Shown one piece after another: positions 32,737-39,987 of a stretch of 64,000 bases of DNA (its first letter is position 1; each line of letters begins with the position of its first letter). The position numbers and the translations under genes are program-made. The notes below the pieces were generated by a model, which was given only the letters and a program-made list of their open reading frames with translations, ran no database searches and was not told the origin of the DNA. The stretch is from G965276765 sp965276825 (GTDB lineage Bacteria; Actinomycetota; Acidimicrobiia; Acidimicrobiales; Palsa-688): NCBI GenBank assembly GCA_965276825.1, contig OZ255630.1, forward strand, positions 1,674,001 to 1,738,000. The letters are read 5' to 3'.

Positions 32737-34143
32737 TCAGTACGCCTTGGCGACCACGGCGAGCAGACCGGCCTCGTCGTCGGTCTCGGCCAGGCCGCCA
32801 TCGGGTCGGAGCAGGCAGCGCACGGTCACGGCGTCCGCGGCGATGGCCGCCTCCCCGTCGGTCCCGAGCGTGGACCACGGCACGATCGCGAATCCATCGG
32901 CGGCCGCCTCGACCGCCTCGGCGACGGTCTCGACCCGGGTGGTGTGCGCGTCGCGGTGGGCGGTGGCCTCGCCGATCAGCGCAGAAGCGGTGGCTGCGAG
33001 GTCGTCGGCCACGGCGGCGACGACCCCGCCGAGGGGCACGGTGCGCTTGGTCGTGTCGTGACGGCGCACGACGGTGCAGTTGCCCTCGGCCAGGTCCCTC
33101 GGTCCCACCTCCAGCCGCACCGGCACCCCCTTCAGCTCCCAGGCCACGGAACGGCGCCCGAACGAGACGTCGGTCCGGTCGTCCAGGCGGACCCGCCACC
33201 CGGCCGCCTCGAGCTCGGCGACCAGGGTCCCCGCCGCGGTCCTGACTCCCTCGTCGTCGCGGACCACCACCACCACGACCTGGGCCGGGGCGACCGTAGG
33301 GGGGAGCCGGAGGCCGGCGTCGTCGCCGTGGGTCATGATCAGGCCGCCGATGAGCCGCGTGGATGCACCCCACGAGGTCTGCCACGGGTGCTGCTGGGTC
33401 CCGTCGGCGGCGGAGAACTGCGTGCCGAAGGCCTTGGCGAAGTTCTGCCCGAGCTCGTGGCTGGTCCCCATCTGCAGGGCCTTGCCGTCTCCCATCATCC
33501 CCTCACAGGTCCAGGTGCGCAGGGCGCCGGCAAACCGCTCGGCGGTGGTCTTGTGGCCGGTGAGGACCGGACAGGCCAGCGCGGAGACCATCGTGTCGCG
33601 GTAGACGTCGGTGAGGATGCGAAGCGCATAGAGGCGCGCCTCGTCGGCGGTGGCGTGGGCGGTGTGGCCCTCCTGCCACAGAAACTCCGTGGTCCGGAGG
33701 AACAAGCGGGGACGCAGCTCCCAGCGCACGACGTTGGCCCACTGGTTGAGCAGCAGAGGGAGGTCCCGGTAGCTCTGGATCCACTTGGCGAAGTAGCTGT
33801 TGATCACCGTCTCACTCGTGGGGCGGACGATGACGGGCTCGTCGAGGGCCTTGCCTCCGGCATGGGTGACGACGGCCAGCTCCGGGCTGAATCCCTCCAC
33901 GTGCTCGGCTTCGAGATGGAGGTACGACTCGGGGATCAACATGGGGAAGTAGGCGTTGTCGGCGCCGGCTTCCTTGATGCGGGCATCGAGCTCGGCTTGG
34001 ACCCGCTCCCAGATGGCGTAGCCCCAGGGCCGCATCACCATGGTCCCCCGGACGGGCCCGTTGTCCGCCAGCTCGGCTTGGGCGATGACGTCCTGGTACC
34101 AGCGGGGGAAGTCCGTGCGGCGCGGGGTCAGCGGCGTGGCCAT
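32737..34143 (-). CDS. proS: Prolyl-tRNA synthetase, archaeal/eukaryotic type
   Basis: 468 aa class II synthetase. Motif 1 region: DNGPVRGTMVMRPWGYAIWE. Motif 2: RWELRPRLFLRTTEFLWQEGHTAH. Motif 3: GGLIMTHGDDAGLRLPP. The anticodon-binding domain has KGVPVRLEVGPRDL and the chain ends in KAY, the C-terminal tyrosine typical of the archaeal/eukaryotic type. The bacterial editing insertion between motifs 2 and 3 is absent. A TACGGT box five bases before the ATG at 34143 suggests a leaderless transcript. Confidence 0.95.
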   Translation of the reverse strand: MATPLTPRRTDFPRWYQDVIAQAELADNGPVRGTMVMRPWGYAIWERVQAELDARIKEAGADNAYFPMLIPESYLHLEAEHVEGFSPELAVVTHAGGKALDEPVIVRPTSETVINSYFAKWIQSYRDLPLLLNQWANVVRWELRPRLFLRTTEFLWQEGHTAHATADEARLYALRILTDVYRDTMVSALACPVLTGHKTTAERFAGALRTWTCEGMMGDGKALQMGTSHELGQNFAKAFGTQFSAADGTQQHPWQTSWGASTRLIGGLIMTHGDDAGLRLPPTVAPAQVVVVVVRDDEGVRTAAGTLVAELEAAGWRVRLDDRTDVSFGRRSVAWELKGVPVRLEVGPRDLAEGNCTVVRRHDTTKRTVPLGGVVAAVADDLAATASALIGEATAHRDAHTTRVETVAEAVEAAADGFAIVPWSTLGTDGEAAIAADAVTVRCLLRPDGGLAETDDEAGLLAVVAKAY

Positions 34144-34206
34144 TCCCGACCGTACCGCCCGTGCGGCTGTCCTTCCGGCCCGCCGCCTGGCAGGATCGCG
34201 GACCCG

Positions 34207-34389
34207 ATGCCGCTGCCTGCCGTGATCGCCGTCGTCGTCGCCGTGGTGCTCGTCGCCGCGGTCGTCGCGCTGGGCGTCGAGCGGTCCCGCCGCAATCGGC
34301 GCTTCGCCAGGAAGCTGTCGCCCTACGAGCGGCGGCGCCGCCCGGGAGGCGACGCCCTCGACGCCGACGAGTGGATCGGGCGGCGCTAG
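34207..34389 (+). CDS. Small single-pass membrane protein, hypothetical
   Basis: 60 aa: one N-terminal transmembrane helix (AVIAVVVAVVLVAAVVALGV, about residues 5-24), then a strongly basic stretch (RSRRNRRFARKL, RRRRPGG) and an acidic end (DALDADEWIGRR). The layout suggests N-out/C-in. No family is recognised. It diverges from proS by 63 bp and its stop codon lies inside a hairpin. The reading frame is supported by the sharp hydrophobic/charged segregation, not by homology. Confidence 0.5.
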   Translation: MPLPAVIAVVVAVVLVAAVVALGVERSRRNRRFARKLSPYERRRRPGGDALDADEWIGRR

Positions 34390-34430
34390 CCGCCCGACGA
34401 CCAGCGAGAGGGCGGCGCTGAGCCGCCCTC
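34378..34430. terminator. Two adjacent hairpins in the convergent spacer
   Basis: GGGCGGC-GCTA-GCCGCCC region at 34378-34395 (7 bp, overlapping the stop of the small membrane gene) and GAGGGCGGC-GCTGA-GCCGCCCTC at 34408-34430 (9 bp, perfect, touching the stop of the Eis-like gene). They share the GGGCGGCGCT core. Their position between converging genes fits bidirectional terminators, though no T-runs follow. Confidence 0.65.
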
Positions 34431-35703
34431 AGAACGACGTGGAGCAGAGGGGGTCGGGCACCGCCCGGAAGAGGGTGTCGGCGTCGATGGAGGCCCCGGG
34501 CCTGTCCTCGCGGATTCGCCCGGCGGCGACGAGGGTGGTGGCGCGGACCCCGCCGGCGAGGAGTGAGCCGAGGTCGTCGAGACCGAGGGTCAGGTCCGCC
34601 GACTCCCCGCCCGCCGGCTTGACCGACGCACCGGTCTGGTCGGCCTCGAGCACCCAGCGTCCGGCCGCCGGGTCGGCGCCGGTGTCGCAGCCCGAGTCGT
34701 CCGGTGTGGTGGCCGGGGCGGCGACGTCGAGGACGAGCCGGCCGGCGACCGGATAGCGCCTGGCGGTGAGGGCGGCCGCGGTGTCCAGCACCCGCAGCCA
34801 CAGGAAGTCGCCCACCGCCTGGGTGCGCAGCTGGCGCGGGTCGGCCAGGCGGTGGCGGACCGGCTCGTCGACGGGCCGGGATCGCACCTGGAGCTCCTCG
34901 ACGAGGTCGAGGTCGAGCAGGAAGCGCCACAGACCGGCTTCGATCTCGGGGGTCTGTCCGGCGAGGTCCTCGACGTGGGCCCTGGCGTAGCGGCGGCCGC
35001 CTTCGCGCACCTCCTCGATCCGGTAGCCAGCCACGCCGCCGTCGGCGACGATCCAGGTCATGGCGCTGCGCCCGTGCCGGTCGTCGGCCCGGTCGGCGAT
35101 GATCCGGTCCCAGACGTGGCTGGGTCGGTCGATCTGTCCGGCGCGCCGGAGCCTGGCGGCGTCGAAGGTCGCCGGCACCGTGGCGGTGGCGTCCGGGCCA
35201 CCGACGAGACGGACGTGGAGCGGGGGTGCGGGGTGGAGGAAGGCCGACCTGGCGCTGTCGATGGCGTAGGTGGCGGTCGACGCCGCCCAGCCGAAGCCGA
35301 ATCGCCCGTAGATCGACGACTGGGACGACAGGAGGCCGGCCACCGGCTCGCTGCGCTGGCGGGCGTCGTCGAGCATGGCGCCCATCAGCTTGCGGAGCAG
35401 TCCCTGGCGCCGGTGGGTGGGGTGGACGCCGACCTCGGACACCGCGGCGAAGGCCACCTCGGGGCACGCCTCACCGGGGGCACCGGGGAGGGTGAGGGTC
35501 CGGGTGAACACGGCGGCGTTGCCGACGATCGCTCCCTCGTCGTCGACCACCCACGTACGGCCCGCCTCGAGGCCGGGTGCGACCTGGGCGGTGAGCTCCT
35601 CGAGCTCGGTCGGGTCGAAGCGGGGTTCGAGAAACGGGATGCTCGTCGAGCGGACGAACGCCGCCGCCTCGTCGTGCTCGAGCTGACGGACCACGGCTGC
35701 CAT
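34429..35703 (-). CDS. Eis-like GNAT N-acetyltransferase
   Basis: 424 aa with the tripartite Eis architecture: an N-terminal GNAT domain (VSEVGVHPTHRRQGLLRKLM, the acetyl-CoA-binding V-x-P-x-x-R-R-x-G-x-L loop, near residues 90-109), a central second GNAT fold beginning after YGRFGFGWAASTATYAID, and an SCP2-like C-terminal domain ending in a free C-terminal phenylalanine (CSTSF). In mycobacterial Eis the terminal carboxylate acts in catalysis, so the preserved end is meaningful. Eis acetylates aminoglycosides and protein lysines; the substrate here is unknown. Confidence 0.85.
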   Translation of the reverse strand: MAAVVRQLEHDEAAAFVRSTSIPFLEPRFDPTELEELTAQVAPGLEAGRTWVVDDEGAIVGNAAVFTRTLTLPGAPGEACPEVAFAAVSEVGVHPTHRRQGLLRKLMGAMLDDARQRSEPVAGLLSSQSSIYGRFGFGWAASTATYAIDSARSAFLHPAPPLHVRLVGGPDATATVPATFDAARLRRAGQIDRPSHVWDRIIADRADDRHGRSAMTWIVADGGVAGYRIEEVREGGRRYARAHVEDLAGQTPEIEAGLWRFLLDLDLVEELQVRSRPVDEPVRHRLADPRQLRTQAVGDFLWLRVLDTAAALTARRYPVAGRLVLDVAAPATTPDDSGCDTGADPAAGRWVLEADQTGASVKPAGGESADLTLGLDDLGSLLAGGVRATTLVAAGRIREDRPGASIDADTLFRAVPDPLCSTSF

Positions 35704-35799
35704 GGCGACCAGTCTCGGCGTCGGGAGCGCCCCGGGACAAACGATTTCGGCCCGCCGGCGGCGAGGCGGCGCGGGCGGGCGACGGTGTGCCAGGTCGGA

Positions 35800-37053
35800 T
35801 CAGTCGGTCGTGGTGCCCTCGTCGATGGCCCGGTTGAGCCGCTTCTCGATGAGGTCGACCCGGGCCTCGCTGTGGTTGGCGTCGGCGCCCTTGTCGTCGA
35901 GGAGGGCCATCCGGTCGGCCTCGGCCTCCGCCGCGGCCGTGCTGTCGGCGGCGGCCAGGCGGGCGTCGACACCCTCTTTCACCAGCTTCTCGGCCTCGGC
36001 GACGAGGGCCTCGACCATCTCGTCCTCGGGCACGACCCGCACGATCTTGCCCTGGATGAACAGGTGGCCGCGGTGACGACCGGCGGCGATGCCGATGTCG
36101 GCGCTGCGGGCTTCGCCCGGTCCGTTGACCACGCAGCCCATGACCGCGACCTGGAGGGGGATGTCCCGTGACTCGAGGGCGGCCTGGGCCTCGGAGGCCA
36201 CCTTGACCACGTCGATCTCGGCCCGGCCGCACGCCGGGCAGGCGATCAGGTCGACGCTGGTGCGCTCGCGCAGGCCGAGGGATTCGAGCAGCACGCGGCC
36301 CGCCTTGGCCTCCTCGACCGGATCGGCGGTGAGGCTGTAGCGGATGGTGTCACCAATGCCCTCGGCGAGGAGCGTGGCGATGCCGGCGGTGGCCTTGACG
36401 ATCCCTGCGGGGGGCGGCCCGGCCTCGGTCACGCCGAGGTGGAGCGGGTGGTCGGTGACCTCGGCGAGTTGGCGGTAGGCCTCGATCATCAGCGGCACGT
36501 TGGAGGCCTTGACCGAGATCTTGACGTCGTCGAAGCCGACCTCCGCGAAGAGGCCGAGCTCGATCTGCGCCGATTCCACCAGCGCCTCGGGGGTGGCGGC
36601 GCCGTACTTGTCGTAGAGCCGCTTGTCGAGCGAGCCTGCGTTGACGCCGATGCGGATCGGGACGCCCCTGTCCTTGCACTCCTTGGCGATCAGCTTGATC
36701 TCCTCGGGCTTGCGCAGGTTGCCGGGGTTGAGGCGGAGGCAGTCCACGCCCGCCTCGAGCGCGGCGAGGGCCATCTCGACGTGGAAGTGGATGTCGGCGA
36801 CGATCGGCACCGGGCTGCGGGGGACGATCCGGGCCAGCCCCTCGGCCGCCTCCTTCTCGTTGCAGGTGCAACGGACGATGTCGGCCCCCGCCGCCTTGAG
36901 GGCGTAGATCTGGGCGAGGGTGCCCTCCACGTCGGCCGTCTTGGTGATGGTCATGGACTGGACCGTCACCGGGGCGCCGCCGCCGACGGGGACCGATCCG
37001 ACCATGACCTGCCGGCTCGGCCGGCGGGGATAGCGATCAGAGATCGTGGTCAT
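35800..37053 (-). CDS. ispG: 4-hydroxy-3-methylbut-2-enyl diphosphate synthase (IspG/GcpE)
   Basis: 417 aa iron-sulfur enzyme of the MEP isoprenoid pathway. VTVQSMTITKTADVEGTLAQI, IVADIHFHVEMALAAL, LRLNPGNL and GVNAGSLDKRLYDKYG form the TIM barrel; CPACGR and MGCVVNGPGEA supply the cluster cysteines. The last 50 residues are an Ala/Glu-rich helix not needed by the enzyme. TAGCAT at 37068-37063, nine bases before the ATG, is the likely -10 and implies an almost leaderless mRNA. dxr of the same pathway is two genes upstream. Confidence 0.96.
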   Translation of the reverse strand: MTTISDRYPRRPSRQVMVGSVPVGGGAPVTVQSMTITKTADVEGTLAQIYALKAAGADIVRCTCNEKEAAEGLARIVPRSPVPIVADIHFHVEMALAALEAGVDCLRLNPGNLRKPEEIKLIAKECKDRGVPIRIGVNAGSLDKRLYDKYGAATPEALVESAQIELGLFAEVGFDDVKISVKASNVPLMIEAYRQLAEVTDHPLHLGVTEAGPPPAGIVKATAGIATLLAEGIGDTIRYSLTADPVEEAKAGRVLLESLGLRERTSVDLIACPACGRAEIDVVKVASEAQAALESRDIPLQVAVMGCVVNGPGEARSADIGIAAGRHRGHLFIQGKIVRVVPEDEMVEALVAEAEKLVKEGVDARLAAADSTAAAEAEADRMALLDDKGADANHSEARVDLIEKRLNRAIDEGTTTD

Positions 37054-37366
37054 CGTGAGAGGATGCTACCGCCGCCCCCTCGGATCGCTCCGGTCTCGGG
37101 TCGGGGGCAGGACCCCAGACCGACGGCCCCTCCCCAGACCTCGGGGCACCTCGCATGGGTAAACCACGTGGGATCACCCGAAAACCGCGTGGCAGACCCG
37201 CGAGGCTGCCCAGCGTGCGTGGGACGTCCCGAGATCGCGCAGGCGCCCGCTCCCGACTGCGCCCGTCCCAGCCGCCCGGGCACGCCCCCGCCCCTCGACC
37301 ACGCCGCCCGCGCCCGTCCCAGCCGCCCGGGCACACCCGGCCGCGCCCGGGCCCGGGCCGGGCGGA
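37054..37366. other. 313-bp spacer between ispG and the RseP-like gene
   Basis: No gene seen. It holds the ispG -10 box (37063-37068), an imperfect direct repeat AAACCACGTGG / AAACCGCGTGG (37161 and 37182), and two 24-bp copies starting CGCCCGTCCCAGCCGCCC (37259 and 37312). The GC-rich latter pair may be part of a termination region after the protease gene. Confidence 0.5.
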
Positions 37367-38776
37367 TCAGGCCACGAGGTCGCGCACGTCGAGGTAGAGC
37401 GACGTGACGCCGAGGAACACGATGACGCCGATGGCCAGGTACAGCAGGGGCAGGAGCTTGCCGACGTCGGCGTGGTACCGGCGGCGCCGGCGGCTCCTCG
37501 CCCCCTCGTAGACGGCGATGGCCACGTGCCCTCCGTCGAGGGGGAGCAGCGGGACCAGGTTGAACAACCCGAGCGAGATGTTGACCAGCGCCAGCAGGTA
37601 GAGCACCGTCGCCAGCCCGTCGGCCGTCGCGGTGTGGAAGAGACGGACCACGCCGACTGGTGAGGAGAAGCGCACGCTCGACGCGCTGGTGGTGTCGGCC
37701 GCCTTCTGGCTGCCGAGCATGTGGAAGTAGCTGGTGACCCCGTGGAGGGTGACCAGCCGGCCGAGCGCGTCGAGGGTCAGCGCGGAGGTGCGCACGAACG
37801 CCCCGCCCGCTTCGGAGACCGAGGCGGCCACGCCGGAGTGGACCACGTTGGACGACTCGATGCCGATGAAGCCGACGGAGTGCGCGGTCGCGGGGAGGGC
37901 AGACGCCGGCACGCCGTGGACCTGCACGTGCTGGAGGTTGACCGGGGTGGGGCGCAACGTCACCTGCCGGCCGGCCCGGTCGACGACGACGGTGAGGGCG
38001 CGTCCGGCGTGGGCCCGGATGTAGGCGGTCTCGGCGTCGTAGGTGGCGAAGCGGCGCCCGTCGATGGACACGATCCGGTCGCCGAGGCGGAAGCCGGCGG
38101 CCTGGGCGGGGCTCGGGCCGGTGCTCAGCCGGTCGATCCCGACGACCGCCGCGGTCGGCGGGGTGGCCAGGTAGCCGCTGGTGTCGCCGGTCCAGGCGAA
38201 CATGGCGAAGAGGACGACGAGGGCGATGAGGAAGTGCATGGCCGACCCGGCCACGGCGACCGAGAGCCGGCGCCCCAGCGGTTGCTGGCGGTAGGTGCGC
38301 GCCTCGTCGGCCGGGTCGACCTCCTCCAGGTTGTGCATCCCGATGATCCGGCAGTAGCCGCCGAGGGGCAGCGCCTTGACGCCGTAGGTGGTCTCACCCC
38401 GTTGGACGGACCAGAGGGTGGGGCCGAAGCCGACGAAGAACTCCGTGACCTTCATGCCAGCGGACTTGGCCGTGGCGAAGTGCCCGAGCTCGTGCAGGAC
38501 GATGCACACCACGAGGGCCAGCACCAGCAGGACCGTCTCGCCGACCCCGCCGGCGTAGGCGACGGCGATCACCGCGGCGACCACGAGGACCAGTCGGGCC
38601 AGGGCCCAACCACGGCGGGGCGGAGCGACGGGATCGGCGCCCCCACCGTCCCAGTTGCGGTGCGAGGCCAGGTTGAGGGGGTCCGCGGCGATGACCTCCC
38701 GGATGGACTGCGGGTCGGGCGGGCCGTCGGGCCTCCCGTCGCCGTCGTCGCGCCGGAGGTGGTCGTGGGTGGTCAT
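37367..38776 (-). CDS. rseP: RseP/RIP-type site-2 protease (M50)
   Basis: 469 aa intramembrane zinc protease. The catalytic HELGH lies in the first transmembrane cluster (VLALVVCIVLHELGHFATAK), FGPTLWSVQRGETTYGVKALPLGGYCRI follows, then a PDZ domain (AQAAGFRLGDRIVSIDGRRF) and the second metal motif LFNLVPLLPLDGGHVAI. These proteases cleave anti-sigma factors or signal-peptide remnants. The ATG at 38776 is 13 bp after the dxr stop; the frame is open further but would overlap dxr. A 70-residue cytosolic lead precedes the first helix. Confidence 0.93.
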   Translation of the reverse strand: MTTHDHLRRDDGDGRPDGPPDPQSIREVIAADPLNLASHRNWDGGGADPVAPPRRGWALARLVLVVAAVIAVAYAGGVGETVLLVLALVVCIVLHELGHFATAKSAGMKVTEFFVGFGPTLWSVQRGETTYGVKALPLGGYCRIIGMHNLEEVDPADEARTYRQQPLGRRLSVAVAGSAMHFLIALVVLFAMFAWTGDTSGYLATPPTAAVVGIDRLSTGPSPAQAAGFRLGDRIVSIDGRRFATYDAETAYIRAHAGRALTVVVDRAGRQVTLRPTPVNLQHVQVHGVPASALPATAHSVGFIGIESSNVVHSGVAASVSEAGGAFVRTSALTLDALGRLVTLHGVTSYFHMLGSQKAADTTSASSVRFSSPVGVVRLFHTATADGLATVLYLLALVNISLGLFNLVPLLPLDGGHVAIAVYEGARSRRRRRYHADVGKLLPLLYLAIGVIVFLGVTSLYLDVRDLVA

Positions 38777-38789
38777 CGGGACGGGCAGC

Positions 38790-39977
38790 TCAGCCGGCGA
38801 GGCAGGCGACGGCGGTGGCCGCGAGGTCGCGGCCACTGCGGTCGGCGTCGAGCACGTCGTACACGCTATCGGGGCGCACGGCCGTGTAGTCGTCGAGGGC
38901 GGAGGCGATCACGTCGGGGATGTCCACCCAGCGGATGGTGCCGTCGAGGAAGGCGGCCACGGCCACCTCGTTGGCGCCGTTGAGGCAGGCGGGCGCCGTG
39001 CCTCCCTTCCGCCCGGCGTGGTAGGCGAGGTCGAGGCAGGGAAAGGCCTCCCGGTCGGGTGGTTCGAAGTCGAGGCGGGTCGACCCGGTCCAGTCGAGCC
39101 GGCCGAACGGGGTGGCGATGCGGTCCGGGTAGGCGAGGGCGTACCCGATCGGCAGGCGCATGTCCGGCTCGGAGAGTTGGGCGATGGTGGCCCCGTCGGT
39201 CGTCTCGACCATCGAGTGCACGATGGATTGGGGGTGCACGACCACGTCGATGTCGTCGTAGCCGACGCCGAAGAGCAGGTGGGCCTCGATGACCTCGAGG
39301 CCCTTGTTCATGAGCGTCGACGAGTCGATGGTGATCTTCGGTCCCATCGACCAGGTGGGATGGGCGAGGGCGTCGTCGATCCCCACCTCGGCCAGCTCGG
39401 CCCTGACCCGGCCGCGGAAGGGGCCGCCGCTGGCGGTGAGGACCAGGCGGGACACCCGGTCGTGGGCCCGGGTCGGGAGCGCGGCCATGGCGTCACCGCC
39501 GAGCACGGCGCGCAGGCACTGGTGGATGGCGCAGTGCTCCGAGTCGACGGGCACGATCTCGGCGCCCGGTGTCGCCCGTGCAGCCTGCACGACCGGGCCG
39601 CCGGCGATCAGGGACTCCTTGTTGGCCAGGGCCAGTCGGCGACCGTCGCGCAGGGCGGCCAGGGTGACGGGCAGCCCGGCGAACCCCACGACGCCGTTGA
39701 CCACCACGTCGACGCCCGTGGCGATCTCGGCCAGCGAGTCGGGACCGGCGAGGACCTCGGTGCCGGGGGGCACGGCGTCGGCCAGGGCTCTGGCCAGCCG
39801 GGCGTCGGCGATGGCGACTCTTCGGGGCCGGAGTCGCGTGGCCTGCTCGGCCAGGCGGTCGACGGAGGTGGCCGCGCCGATGGCCTCGATCCGGTACCTG
39901 GCGGACTCGGCCGCGATGACCTCGATGGCCTGGGTGCCGATGGAGCCGGTCGACCCGACGAGGCTGACCGAGGTCAC
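38790..39977 (-). CDS. dxr: 1-deoxy-D-xylulose 5-phosphate reductoisomerase
   Basis: 395 aa, first committed MEP-pathway enzyme. VSLVGSTGSIGTQAIEVI binds NADPH; ALANKESLIAGG, PVDSEHCAIHQCL (metal ligands Asp and Glu), TASGGPFRG and WSMGPKITIDSSTLMNKGLEVIEAH are the active-site motifs. The GTG at 39977 has GAGGG at about seven bases and follows cdsA by ten bases. Confidence 0.96.
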   Translation of the reverse strand: MTSVSLVGSTGSIGTQAIEVIAAESARYRIEAIGAATSVDRLAEQATRLRPRRVAIADARLARALADAVPPGTEVLAGPDSLAEIATGVDVVVNGVVGFAGLPVTLAALRDGRRLALANKESLIAGGPVVQAARATPGAEIVPVDSEHCAIHQCLRAVLGGDAMAALPTRAHDRVSRLVLTASGGPFRGRVRAELAEVGIDDALAHPTWSMGPKITIDSSTLMNKGLEVIEAHLLFGVGYDDIDVVVHPQSIVHSMVETTDGATIAQLSEPDMRLPIGYALAYPDRIATPFGRLDWTGSTRLDFEPPDREAFPCLDLAYHAGRKGGTAPACLNGANEVAVAAFLDGTIRWVDIPDVIASALDDYTAVRPDSVYDVLDADRSGRDLAATAVACLAG

Positions 39978-39987
39978 GCCGGCGCCC

